A DNA stretch of 46,411 nt from Sphaerochaetaceae bacterium (GCA_028532765.1 JAQQAR010000003.1:1-46411), one strand, 5' to 3'. Positions 34,126-41,780 are shown, counted from the first letter of the stretch. Notes: generated from the letters alone by a model not told the origin. Translations and numbers: made by a program.

Positions 34126-35021
34126 TGGTAGTGTACCACCTTCTTCTCAAGAGCAAATTGGATTCGTGTAATAACGAAAATCAGCAGGAATAGGAATATC
34201 GCTTGTATGCAAGCTGTCTCAAACCGTCCTTTGATCAATGCGTTTTCATAGATGTAATAGATGAGAGTCTTCGTGGAGTTGACGGGTCCTCCACCTGTGA
34301 GTAGCCGTATCTGTGCAAAACTCTTGAATGAACTGTTGATGTTCAAAAAGAGCACGAAGAAAATTTGGGGAGATGCAATAGGAAGGAGTATATGTTTGAT
34401 TTTTTGCCAGGTGTTTGCTCCATCTAGAACTGCGCTCTCAAGCAATTCCGTTGGTACATTCCTAAATCCCACAAGCAAGAATATGAAACTGGTGCCTACG
34501 TGCATCCAAATCGTTACAATACATACCACCCAGATCGCATATTGCATTTCATGTTGCCAAGCAATTGTTGTACCTAAGATACTGTTCAACAAGCCATTTT
34601 TCTGACGAAAAATAAATACAAATATACCCGCTGCAGGAGCAGAAGCAATTGCCATAGGAAGCGCGAACATGGTTTGGTAGATCTTTGATCCTTTCCCCTG
34701 CTCTGTCGAAAGAAGCGCAAAGAATAATGCTAATACAAATGTTCCAACAAGATTAATCGCGGCGATCTTGAGGGTGACACCCATGACATTCCAGAAGGTT
34801 CCATTGGTAAGGACTCTCTTCCACATCTGTAGACCAACAAATTTCGTTGGGTTACCATAGGTATCGGTCAGGGTGAATGACAGTAAAATTGTCCTAAGGA
34901 ACGGGTAAATGGTAAACATGCCAAAAAGAATGAGTGCAGGAGCAATGAACACATATGGCAACGGTGACCCCTTTTTCCGATTACCCTGAAGCATGCGGCT
35001 ATTGTTTTTCATATGATGCAT
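34122..35021 (-). CDS. ABC transporter permease, MalF/UgpA type
   Basis: A 299-residue membrane protein with six predicted transmembrane segments after a Lys/Arg-rich N-terminus. Residues GSPLPYVFIAPALILFGMFTIYPF form the first segment, and ESAVLDGANTWQKIKHILLPIASP is the EAA coupling loop. It is the first gene of the importer operon. Start ATG 35021 follows AGGTGG six bases upstream. The ~370-base region upstream contains the operators and a leader hairpin and is shared with the divergent lacI gene. Confidence 0.92.
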   Translation of the reverse strand: MHHMKNNSRMLQGNRKKGSPLPYVFIAPALILFGMFTIYPFLRTILLSFTLTDTYGNPTKFVGLQMWKRVLTNGTFWNVMGVTLKIAAINLVGTFVLALFFALLSTEQGKGSKIYQTMFALPMAIASAPAAGIFVFIFRQKNGLLNSILGTTIAWQHEMQYAIWVVCIVTIWMHVGTSFIFLLVGFRNVPTELLESAVLDGANTWQKIKHILLPIASPQIFFVLFLNINSSFKSFAQIRLLTGGGPVNSTKTLIYYIYENALIKGRFETACIQAIFLFLLIFVITRIQFALEKKVVHYQ

Positions 35022-35064
35022 CGAGTACCACCTATACTTGAGAAACTTAGCAAGATTACGGTTT

Positions 35065-35084
35065 GTTGATGACCTTGCATCAAC
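35065..35084 (-). promoter_or_regulatory. Leader hairpin upstream of the importer operon
   Basis: GTTGATG (35065-35071) and CATCAAC (35078-35084) form a perfect 7-bp stem with a 6-base loop, 44-63 bases before the permease start. With no T-tract it is not a terminator. It may stabilise the leader or be a binding site. Confidence 0.4.
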
Positions 35085-35094
35085 AGTGGTTTGT

Positions 35095-35112
35095 TTCGCA
35101 AACGTTTTCGAA
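35095..35112. promoter_or_regulatory. CG-centred LacI/CcpA-like palindrome
   Basis: TTCGCAAACGTTTTCGAA is an 18-bp palindrome with a single mismatched pair and a central ACGT. The central CG and A/T flanks resemble the classic LacI-family operator plan, and it differs from the catabolite cre consensus at two symmetric positions. It lies between the importer start and O3, so a second regulator may act on the importer promoter. Confidence 0.45.
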
Positions 35113-35174
35113 CAATTGTCCCATTCGGGCAGTTAAAAATCATATTTTTCATTCAATAACCCTTCAAAGTTGCA

Positions 35175-35184
35175 TGTAATTACA
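35175..35184. promoter_or_regulatory. Predicted LacI-family operator O3
   Basis: TGTAATTACA within the longer palindrome ATGTAATTACAT (35174-35185), identical over 12 bases to O2. It lies about 154 bases before the importer permease start on the minus strand. Confidence 0.75.
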
Positions 35185-35311
35185 TTAATAATGTGTCTAA
35201 TAAATACAAAATTATCTATGTATCACTCGAAAACTTATAAAAATTTCAAAATCTAACGTAATGATATAGTGACACCATCAGCAAGTCAAGAAAAATTATC
35301 ATTTTAATTAT

Positions 35312-35321
35312 TGTAATTACA
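35312..35321. promoter_or_regulatory. Predicted LacI-family operator O4
   Basis: TGTAATTACA. The centre is 137 bp from that of O3 (about thirteen helical turns) and 55 bp from O5. It sits upstream of the lacI -10 element. Confidence 0.7.
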
Positions 35322-35366
35322 TTTTTTACTAAAAGTACTATATTTTTTTTCGAAACTATTTTATAA

Positions 35367-35376
35367 TGTATTTACA
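35367..35376. promoter_or_regulatory. Near-copy operator O5 overlapping the lacI promoter
   Basis: TGTATTTACA differs from TGTAATTACA by one base. It overlaps the end of the TATAAT element at 35362-35367 and covers the likely transcription start of lacI, which suggests negative autoregulation. Confidence 0.6.
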
Positions 35377-35394
35377 TGTATAAAGAGGTGCGTT

Positions 35395-36438
35395 ATGGGA
35401 CTCACATTCAGTGATATAGCAAATGAAATCGGAGTATCAACAGCAACAATCTCACGAGTAGTCAACAATGACAGTAGTGTGCGTGAAGAGACTCGATTGA
35501 AGGTTGAGCAGGCATTGGCCGAACACGGCTACCAGTATCGGGCAAGACGCAAATCAACGAAGAAAAGCAATATCAGCTCGGTGATGATCATTGCGGGCCA
35601 ATTATCGAATCCGATAACGGTAGCTTATATCAATGGTATCAGGGAAGGATTGAAAAACACCTCATATAAAGTATTCGTGGTTTTTACTGATTATGACACT
35701 AAGCATGAAGTCGATTATCTTCAATATGCAAAGGACAACGCATTTGCAGGGATTTTCATGCTTAATGTCATCGAAAACGAATCTCTCATCCGCATGCTCA
35801 ATTCCATAGAATCTCCTGTAATTCTGGTAAACCGCTACTTGAGGTCAAAGGATACCGACATCGTAACTGTCGATAATTACCGTTGTGGTTTCCTGTCGAC
35901 ACAATATCTCATCAATCAAGGTCACACGCATATTGCCCACATCGCAGGACCGTCGAATTCCATTACCTGTCAGAACAGGACTCTTGGCTATATAGATGCC
36001 ATGAATGAATACAAGTTAACAGTCAAAAATACAGAGATTTTTTATGGTGATCGAACCTATCAAAGCGGTTTCGCATTTGGTTTGACTTTCGCGAAGATAA
36101 AGCCATCTGAACGACCAACTGCAGTATTCTCCATCTCAGGAACCATGGCTGAAGGATTTGCCGATGCAGTCATCCAACAGGGCTTATCGATTCCCGATGA
36201 CGTTTCGTTAATCTGCAATGATGATTCAAGTAAAGAATATGTACGCAAGCTAAAAATTACGTGTGTCGAACCAAATATTGTGGCAATTGGTGCAGCGGCT
36301 ACCGAACTATTCCTGGAACGCGTCAAGAACCCGAAGTCACAACTGAGGAGAATCGTGTATCCACCCGTATTGACCGAGAATGGATCGGTAAAAAAACTCT
36401 TGCAGCAAGACAACAAGGAAGCAACTCCGACCGTATAA
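35395..36438 (+). CDS. LacI-family transcriptional regulator of the catabolic locus
   Basis: A 347-residue regulator. Residues 1-55 are a LacI-type DNA-binding domain (FSDIANEIGVSTATISRVVNN, with the hinge near residues 45-60). The rest is a periplasmic-binding-protein-like sensor domain with the usual VPVIL-like stretch PVILVNRY, HTHIAHIAGP, and FADAVIQQGLSIPDDVSLI. The effector is not known. It is divergent from the importer operon, and its own promoter carries an operator-like site. ATG 35395 follows AGAGGTG. The identical palindromes before both operons make it the obvious regulator of both, which is inference but well supported by the arrangement. Confidence 0.92.
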   Translation: MGLTFSDIANEIGVSTATISRVVNNDSSVREETRLKVEQALAEHGYQYRARRKSTKKSNISSVMIIAGQLSNPITVAYINGIREGLKNTSYKVFVVFTDYDTKHEVDYLQYAKDNAFAGIFMLNVIENESLIRMLNSIESPVILVNRYLRSKDTDIVTVDNYRCGFLSTQYLINQGHTHIAHIAGPSNSITCQNRTLGYIDAMNEYKLTVKNTEIFYGDRTYQSGFAFGLTFAKIKPSERPTAVFSISGTMAEGFADAVIQQGLSIPDDVSLICNDDSSKEYVRKLKITCVEPNIVAIGAAATELFLERVKNPKSQLRRIVYPPVLTENGSVKKLLQQDNKEATPTV

Positions 36439-36452
36439 AGCCTCATAGTCCT

Positions 36453-36480
36453 TCTGGTTGGGTCCCTATTCCCAACCAGA
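36453..36480. terminator. Hairpin after lacI
   Basis: TCTGGTTGGG and CCCAACCAGA form a perfect 10-bp stem around an 8-base loop, 15 bases after the lacI stop. No T-tract follows in either direction, so it is a strong 3' hairpin but not a textbook rho-independent terminator. Confidence 0.55.
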
Positions 36481-36570
36481 GGGTAGATAAAACGATAATA
36501 GTGCTGATTAGCATACAGGATAACATGTCTCTCCCCTACACTCTAATACCAAGCTTAGCCAAAACGCAGA

Positions 36571-37116
36571 TCAAATCTCGTTGTTTGTCCTGGCAATATA
36601 CCCCATAAGTACCATAATAACTGCAATACTAGCGAGAATATCGATTACCGGATTCCTAGAGCACGCCGGTGATTCGTCCAGCATCTGATGATGATCGACA
36701 AAGTCTTCTGTAATCCTGAGGCGCTTGTCAAAATGCTTGAACCATTGTCGTTGCAAATACCCGCTGATACAGTTGAAGCCACAAAATCGTCCCCTCTTCA
36801 CCTTGTATGTGAGTGCAGCCACAATCGTTTCCATACTGAAAATCTTGAAGGCATGCATCCAGGTAGGAAGTAACGTGTAGCTAGTTTTGCACAACGGACA
36901 TAGCTTCCGATGAATCCAGAGAACTACTGCATTCAAGGCTTTGTCCAGGAAGTACCGCCTACGCCACCCATGCCCATGGAGCTTCTGGTTGCAATGGGCA
37001 CAAAAGTGTTCTCCGGTTACCGAAGATGGCGGCGGACCTTTGCCTTCCACTACTTGAATTATTTGCGGATCAATGGCAACCTCTAAGAGCATTATTTGCA
37101 TTTGGGAGAGGGACAA
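36571..37116 (-). CDS. Zinc-knuckle protein resembling DUF6431, mobile-element associated
   Basis: A 181-residue protein with CAHCNQKLHGHGWRRR and CPLCKTSYTLLPTW in the first half, two CxxC pairs that likely bind zinc. A basic segment (KVKRGRFCGFNC) follows, and a hydrophobic C-terminal stretch (IDILASIAVIMVLMGYI) may cross the membrane. The pattern resembles DUF6431 proteins found beside recombinase genes in Firmicutes, though I recall this by pattern only. The first possible start is TTG at 37116; ATG codons at 37101 and 37092 are alternatives, and none has a strong ribosome site. It lies 106 bases downstream of the truncated recombinase on the same strand. Function unknown. Confidence 0.65.
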   Translation of the reverse strand: MSLSQMQIMLLEVAIDPQIIQVVEGKGPPPSSVTGEHFCAHCNQKLHGHGWRRRYFLDKALNAVVLWIHRKLCPLCKTSYTLLPTWMHAFKIFSMETIVAALTYKVKRGRFCGFNCISGYLQRQWFKHFDKRLRITEDFVDHHQMLDESPACSRNPVIDILASIAVIMVLMGYIARTNNEI

Positions 37117-37222
37117 CTTTGGTCGGGAAGCCCTCTCCTTTTCCTTTTAGGAGTATGTGCAACAAACCTACCATACAGGTACCCTTCTTCCTAGCTCAAT
37201 CTGCAATTTTCTTTGCTCTTCT

Positions 37223-37771
37223 TTATAGGACTATTTGCAGGCTAACAAATGCCGGTGAGTCAGGATCCATGGTACTTCTTCGAAGCCCCCACTTGATGTT
37301 TTCGCTCTTGTTCTCACTCTCCGCTTGGGCTATGCCTGCATGAAGAGTAAGGAGCAGCTCCCCTGCTTGGCTGAGGAGGTGTATCCTCTCATTGTAGAAA
37401 AAGACATCCACCTTCAGTTCCTTGAGTCGTCTGAGCGTCACCAGAAAATCCACGCAGTTGCGTCCGAAGCGGCTGATGGACTTGGTGTAGATCATGTCGA
37501 TCTTGCCCGCCTCACAGTCCGCCAGGAGGCTCTGGAAGCCAGGACGAGAGCTGATGGTCCTACCGGACTTGATATCGATATAGGTACCGACATATTCCCA
37601 AGCGGGATTATCCAGGATGTCCTCCTTCTCGAAGTCCATCTGGGCCGAGAGGCTATGAAGCTGTCGCTCCATTTGTGTGCTCACACGACAGTACAATGCC
37701 ACGCGCATACGCTTGAAATGCCGTCTGGCTGGTATGACATGTATGATGGGTTTTCTTTTCTCGTCGGGCAT
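37223..37771 (-). pseudogene. Truncated serine recombinase (resolvase/invertase N-terminal domain)
   Basis: The 182-codon frame has the serine recombinase catalytic start RVALYCRVST (nucleophile Ser), then YIDIKSGRTISSRPGFQSLLADC and YTKSISRFGRNCVDFL with the active-site Arg residues. This is the resolvase domain of large serine recombinases that normally reach ~500 residues. Homology stops after SENIKWGLRRSTMDPDSPAF, where the recombinase and zinc-ribbon domains should begin. The frame ends within eight codons. So the DNA-binding part is missing and the protein is probably inactive. ATG 37771 has no clear ribosome site. It marks a decayed mobile element between the lacI locus and the next cluster. 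Confidence 0.8.
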
Positions 37772-38075
37772 GGGTTTTTATAACACGAATGGAAAGGGAT
37801 GGATAGATTTGAGAGAACAATCTTGATTGGACCTAGAATCGATACTTTTATTGCTCATTACGGTCAAGTAAGAGTTCTTGGCAAATGGGCGTTTAATCAA
37901 TCGGATCTGAATCCATTTGACACCTTAACACTTCCTTGAACAATGAGCTGTTCACTGTTTACTGACTGAATTGAAATTCACTGACAGAAACACTCAGGGA
38001 ATCAACGATTCAGCCAATAAGCCTTGATATGGAACCAGAGATGATATGAGGAGTGTATTGCAATGCAAGTACCTT

Positions 38076-38537
38076 CTAATCTTGTACATCCAAAATTGCA
38101 GTAAAATCTTCCTTCATTTTCAGAAGTTTCTCACTCCCCACTTCTATAGTGCCGATAGGGATGAGCCCTCGGGAATATGAAAAATCCCTGTAGAAAAGCG
38201 CAAGATTTCCCCATGGCGCATAGAGCGTGAGGTCGCCCGCTGTGGGTTCATATCCATCAGGTGCATTCTCTGTCGAGAGCTCCTCGGCAAGATAGGCGAC
38301 CTTCTCTGTAGAAGCATAATCCTTGAAGGTCAACGTGAGTGGCAACATCCGCACAAGATTTCTGCTTGTCGGATTATCGAACAGGTGAATCAGCAGTTCC
38401 TCTTCATTAAAATGCATCACAATCATAACCACTCCTTTCTCTCCGATTTGCTCATCACTAGCCTGCCTCCCTTGTGCGAGAAGCCCCACACAACATATTG
38501 CAGAGATCATCATGATAATTATTCCAATCCGTTTCAT
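38076..38537 (-). CDS. Secreted cyclophilin-like fold protein
   Basis: A 153-residue protein with a signal peptide (MKRIGIIIMMISAICCVGLLAQG). The mature part has the cyclophilin-like pattern: MHFNEEELLIHLFDNPTSR, the LLP-type loop NLVRMLPLTLTFKDY, DGYEPTAGDLTLYAPWGNLALFY and IGTIEVGSEKL. These Cyclophil_like2-type domains lack proven proline isomerase activity. In other bacteria they often sit next to carboxymuconolactone decarboxylase, cupin, aldo/keto reductase and AraC genes, as here. The stop of the AraC gene lies 15 bases upstream, so the two may be cotranscribed on the minus strand. Role unknown. Confidence 0.82.
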   Translation of the reverse strand: MKRIGIIIMMISAICCVGLLAQGRQASDEQIGEKGVVMIVMHFNEEELLIHLFDNPTSRNLVRMLPLTLTFKDYASTEKVAYLAEELSTENAPDGYEPTAGDLTLYAPWGNLALFYRDFSYSRGLIPIGTIEVGSEKLLKMKEDFTAILDVQD

Positions 38538-38552
38538 CTCTATTTCCTATCC

Positions 38553-39434
38553 TTAAAAGGCAGAGATTGGCTGTCGATCCTGAGATGGGCTAATGCCAAA
38601 CGTACGTTTATATTCCCTACTGAACTGTGAAACACTCTCATAGCCTACCCGGGTAGCTGCAGTGTTCGCCTTCTCTCCCTCTCGTTGGATAATCTCACGA
38701 GCCTTATGGAGTCTGATGTGTTTGATATACTGCAGAGGAGAAGTGCTGGTTACCGATTTGAAAGCGGTATGAAACCCTGAGGAACTCATTCCGGCTTCCT
38801 TTGCAAGTTCAGGAATCTCAAGCGGCATATCATAATGTTCGTGTATCTCCCTGATCACCCGCGCAATCTGATACACTCCTCTGTTGCTGACAGCGAGTTC
38901 CCGAAGAATCTCCCCCTTCTCATTTGTAAGGATCAGGAACAAGAGTTCCTTGAGATAGAGCGGACCGAGGATATTCCTCTCGTCATCATCGGCAAGTGTG
39001 CGTAAGAGACGAACCACAGAGTCCCTCATCCGTTCAGTAACGGGGGCATCATAGACTCCAGTACTCACCTTTTTGGGTATGGAGGTGTGAAATTCCATTT
39101 CGTAGAGAATCTCACCAATAATCTTCGGGTCCACAGCAATCACAAGTCCGAGCATAGGTTGCTCATGCTCAATGACAGCCTCACAGACAACAGGAAGAGG
39201 AACGGTTTGGACGAAATACCTTGAAGCGTCATACACGAACTTCTGCTCTCCGAGGTAAATATTTTTCTTCCCTTGGGCAAGCATGATAATCTGGGGAAGG
39301 TACAGTTGTGGCCGTTTCTTATAAGGGACGTCACGTCTGAAAATCACCAACCCATCTATACCTGTTTTCTGGATTCCCTCTACAGGAAGAGATTTCTGTA
39401 AAATTGATCTCATCTCGTCAATCGGGTCATACAT
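38553..39434 (-). CDS. AraC-family transcriptional regulator
   Basis: A 293-residue regulator. The N-terminal part (~residues 10-160) is the AraC_N cupin-like sensor with YLPQIIMLAQGKKNIYLGEQ and YFVQTVPLPVVCEA. The C-terminal ~100 residues contain two helix-turn-helix motifs (LEIPELAKEAGMSSSGFHTAF and ANTAATRVGYESVSQFSREYKR). The start is set at ATG 39434 because GAGGA lies five bases upstream; the frame is open to 39497. It is divergent from the cupin/CMD/aldo-keto reductase operon across 181 bases and is its likely activator. Confidence 0.88.
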   Translation of the reverse strand: MYDPIDEMRSILQKSLPVEGIQKTGIDGLVIFRRDVPYKKRPQLYLPQIIMLAQGKKNIYLGEQKFVYDASRYFVQTVPLPVVCEAVIEHEQPMLGLVIAVDPKIIGEILYEMEFHTSIPKKVSTGVYDAPVTERMRDSVVRLLRTLADDDERNILGPLYLKELLFLILTNEKGEILRELAVSNRGVYQIARVIREIHEHYDMPLEIPELAKEAGMSSSGFHTAFKSVTSTSPLQYIKHIRLHKAREIIQREGEKANTAATRVGYESVSQFSREYKRTFGISPSQDRQPISAF

Positions 39435-39615
39435 ATCTATCCTCATACTATTTATAATACATGACCGTATTATGCATGATATTACCACAAAGTACATACA
39501 ACTCTTTGGATAATTGTAGGATTAGGCAAACTATTTAGAGAAATGGATATCGCCACAGCCTCTCAGATGTCCTATCTTCACTAGTAAAGAAACCAATGTT
39601 GGAGGAGACAACTAC

Positions 39616-40065
39616 ATGAAATACACAAATAAAGATGCATTTGAGAAAGCGAACATGTTCGGGACAGGTGCCCCGAATGACTTCTTTTCCAAATACTTTG
39701 TGGGAAAGTCATTTCTCAATTTCTTAGTCAAACCCGGAGAAGCACCTGTCTTTCTTGCAAATGTAACCTTCGAACCGGGTTGCCGCAATGACTGGCATAT
39801 TCATCATGCAGAATCCGGTGGGGGACAAATGTTGATCTGCACAGCTGGAGAGGGTTGGTACCAAGAAGAGGGAAAGGAAGCACAACGGCTTGAGGAAGGG
39901 TCCTTCATCTATATCCCTGCCGGAGTGAAACATTGGCACGGAGCGAAGTCGGACAGCTGGTTCAGCCATATCTCACTTGAAATACCGGGAACCAACACAA
40001 GGACTGAATGGCTTGAACGGGTACCTGAGAAAGAATACGAACAGCTGAACGAGGATCAAGTATGA
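39616..40065 (+). CDS. Cupin domain protein
   Basis: A 149-residue cupin. Motif 1 lies in the first half, with WHIHHAESGGGQMLICTAGEG (His ligands plus a Glu). Motif 2 is GSFIYIPAGVKHWHGAK with the final His. In the family these bind Fe, Mn or Zn. A strong GGAGGAG site lies 12 bases upstream of ATG 39616. The gene is first of a three-gene operon; its stop overlaps the next start by 4 bases (ATGA). Cupin plus carboxymuconolactone-decarboxylase-like plus aldo/keto reductase is a common trio with an unresolved role, often linked to aldehyde or quinone stress. Confidence 0.88.
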   Translation: MKYTNKDAFEKANMFGTGAPNDFFSKYFVGKSFLNFLVKPGEAPVFLANVTFEPGCRNDWHIHHAESGGGQMLICTAGEGWYQEEGKEAQRLEEGSFIYIPAGVKHWHGAKSDSWFSHISLEIPGTNTRTEWLERVPEKEYEQLNEDQV

Positions 40066-40826
40066 ATAGATGCGAAGTGAGCAAAAAGACAATCTCTGAA
40101 CTTTTCGGTGACGTTCATCCGTTCTTTCTCCCAGAAGCCCCAGAATTCCAGAAAATTCGTGATGCCTTCATGTATGGGGAAGCCTATCCCCAAGGGTGTC
40201 TAAGTACCACAGAGAAAATACTAATCATTTTGGTGAGCCTTACAGCGACCGGGATGTTCGATGAAATCCCTTCATATGTGAGCTCTGCATTGAAAAACAG
40301 GACCACTCCTCATGAAATCCAGGAAGCGATGTATCAGTGTGCTCCCTATATCGGGTTCCCGCAAACAGAGAAAGCGTTGAGGGTGGTCTTGCAGACCTTC
40401 CAAAAGGCATCCATTCCACTTCCCCTCGAATCGAATGCACGCGTTGATGAGAAAACCCGTTTCCCTGAAGGCTTGAAAATTCAGAAAGCCATCTTCGGCG
40501 AGGTAATCGACAGGATGAGAGCCGGAGCACCTGAAGAGCTTAGACACATCCAGGATTACCTTTCGGCTTTTTGTTTCGGTGACATCTATACACGGGGAAG
40601 TCTTGGCGTGAAGACGAGGGAACTCCTCACCTTCGCTATCCTGATCTCTCTCGGGGGATGTGAGAGCCAGGTCAAATCACATATCTACGGTAATACTCAG
40701 GTGGGAAATGGTCGTGATGAACTCATTGCAGCGATCACACAATGCCTCCCCTATATTGGATTCCCAAGAGCACTCAATGTATTGGCAACCCTGACCGAAG
40801 TGTTGGGAAATGTACAGCAACAATGA
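40062..40826 (+). CDS. Carboxymuconolactone decarboxylase-like protein (two CMD/AhpD repeats)
   Basis: A 254-residue protein with two alpha-helical CMD repeats. The first spans about residues 40-120 (LSTTEKILIILVSLTATGMFDEIPSY then HEIQEAMYQCAPYIGFP). The second, about residues 170-250, has KTRELLTFAILISLGGCESQVKSH and ELIAAITQCLPYIGFP. The AhpD-type CxxC is absent; single Cys residues occur in GGCESQ and TQCLP. Most members outside the protocatechuate pathway have no confirmed enzymatic role, and no ring-cleavage genes are nearby. It is translationally coupled to the cupin and followed by the aldo/keto reductase 31 bases later. Confidence 0.88.
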   Translation: MNRCEVSKKTISELFGDVHPFFLPEAPEFQKIRDAFMYGEAYPQGCLSTTEKILIILVSLTATGMFDEIPSYVSSALKNRTTPHEIQEAMYQCAPYIGFPQTEKALRVVLQTFQKASIPLPLESNARVDEKTRFPEGLKIQKAIFGEVIDRMRAGAPEELRHIQDYLSAFCFGDIYTRGSLGVKTRELLTFAILISLGGCESQVKSHIYGNTQVGNGRDELIAAITQCLPYIGFPRALNVLATLTEVLGNVQQQ

Positions 40827-40857
40827 AAATTGGAAAATATCAAAGGAGAAAAACCAC

Positions 40858-41724
40858 ATGTTGAAAGAGACGTATATGCTATCAAACGGTGTCAAGATTC
40901 CCAAGCTCGGACTCGGGACATGGTTCATAAGTGACGATACCGTCGCCCAGGCAGTGAGGGATGCTATCACTCTAGGATACCGCCATATCGATACCGCCCA
41001 AGCCTATCAGAATGAACGAGGAGTGGGTGAAGGAGTAAGAACCTGCGGAGTATCCCGAGAAGAGCTCTTCGTCACTACAAAGCTTGCGGCAGAAGTCAAA
41101 TCCTACGGCGAGGCTGTAGCTTCCATCGATGGGTCGCTACAAACCATAGGGCTTGAGTATGTTGATTTGATGATCATCCACTCACCCCGCCCGTGGATGG
41201 AATATCAGGAAGCAGACCCGTACTTTGAAGGAAACCGGGAAGCATGGAGAGCTCTTGAAGATGCATACAAATCCGGGAAGGTTCGCGCTATCGGCCTCTC
41301 GAATTTTGGGAAAGAGGACATCGAGAACATTCTCTCTTCCTGTACCGTTGCCCCCATGGTCAACCAGATACTCGCACATGTCAGCAACACTCCCAAAGAG
41401 CTGATTGCCTATTGCAAGGAAAAAGGCATCCTTGTGGAAGCTTACTCTCCCGTCGCCCATGGCGAGTTGATGAAGAATCAAGTAGTGAAGGAGATGGCTC
41501 AGAAATATGGTGTATCTGTAGCCCAACTTGGAATCAGATACTGTTTGGATCTTGGGCTTCTTCCTCTCCCCAAAACAGCCAATCCTGCTCATATGAGGAA
41601 CAACGCCGACCTGGACTTCTCAATATCAGTTGCGGACTTGGATACGCTTACGAATATCAAGAAAATCGAGAATTATGGCGATGCAAGCTTCTTTCCTGTT
41701 TATGGTGGCAATTTGAAACGGTAA
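40858..41724 (+). CDS. Aldo/keto reductase
   Basis: A 288-residue TIM-barrel NADPH-dependent reductase. The catalytic tetrad is visible as Asp and Tyr in RHIDTAQAYQNE, Lys in VTTKLA, and His in IIHSPRPW. RAIGLSNFG and QLGIRYCLDLGLLPLPKT are standard. It belongs to the 2,5-diketo-D-gluconate/prostaglandin-reductase-like group. ATG 40858 is chosen because AGGAG lies nine bases upstream; an in-frame ATG at 40810 would overlap the CMD gene. It is the last gene of the operon and is followed by a large hairpin at 41744. Confidence 0.93.
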   Translation: MLKETYMLSNGVKIPKLGLGTWFISDDTVAQAVRDAITLGYRHIDTAQAYQNERGVGEGVRTCGVSREELFVTTKLAAEVKSYGEAVASIDGSLQTIGLEYVDLMIIHSPRPWMEYQEADPYFEGNREAWRALEDAYKSGKVRAIGLSNFGKEDIENILSSCTVAPMVNQILAHVSNTPKELIAYCKEKGILVEAYSPVAHGELMKNQVVKEMAQKYGVSVAQLGIRYCLDLGLLPLPKTANPAHMRNNADLDFSISVADLDTLTNIKKIENYGDASFFPVYGGNLKR

Positions 41725-41743
41725 TACTTCCAGTTTATACTAT

Positions 41744-41780
41744 GATTACGCACTGGATGCAGGACACCCAGTGCGTAATC
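41744..41780. promoter_or_regulatory. Perfect 13-bp inverted repeat after the aldo/keto reductase
   Basis: GATTACGCACTGG (41744-41756) pairs with CCAGTGCGTAATC (41768-41780) around 11 bases, 20 bases after the stop. Only two T follow, so it differs from the T-tract terminators in this window. It may still stop or stabilise the transcript. Confidence 0.6.

Larger units (their letters stand above)
35022..35394. promoter_or_regulatory. Divergent control region between the importer operon and lacI
   Basis: A very AT-rich 373-base region without a gene. From left to right it holds a leader hairpin (35065-35084), a CG-centred palindrome (35095-35112), and three TGTAATTACA-type sites (35175, 35312, 35367). 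On the plus strand TATAAT at 35362-35367 is a good -10 element for lacI and touches the last site. I did not find a convincing -35 or a certain promoter for the minus-strand operon. Confidence 0.65.

Noticed and set aside
37784..38075. A gene in the gap between the recombinase and the cyclophilin-like protein
   Set aside because: No frame with a ribosome site or recognisable protein; probably element debris.
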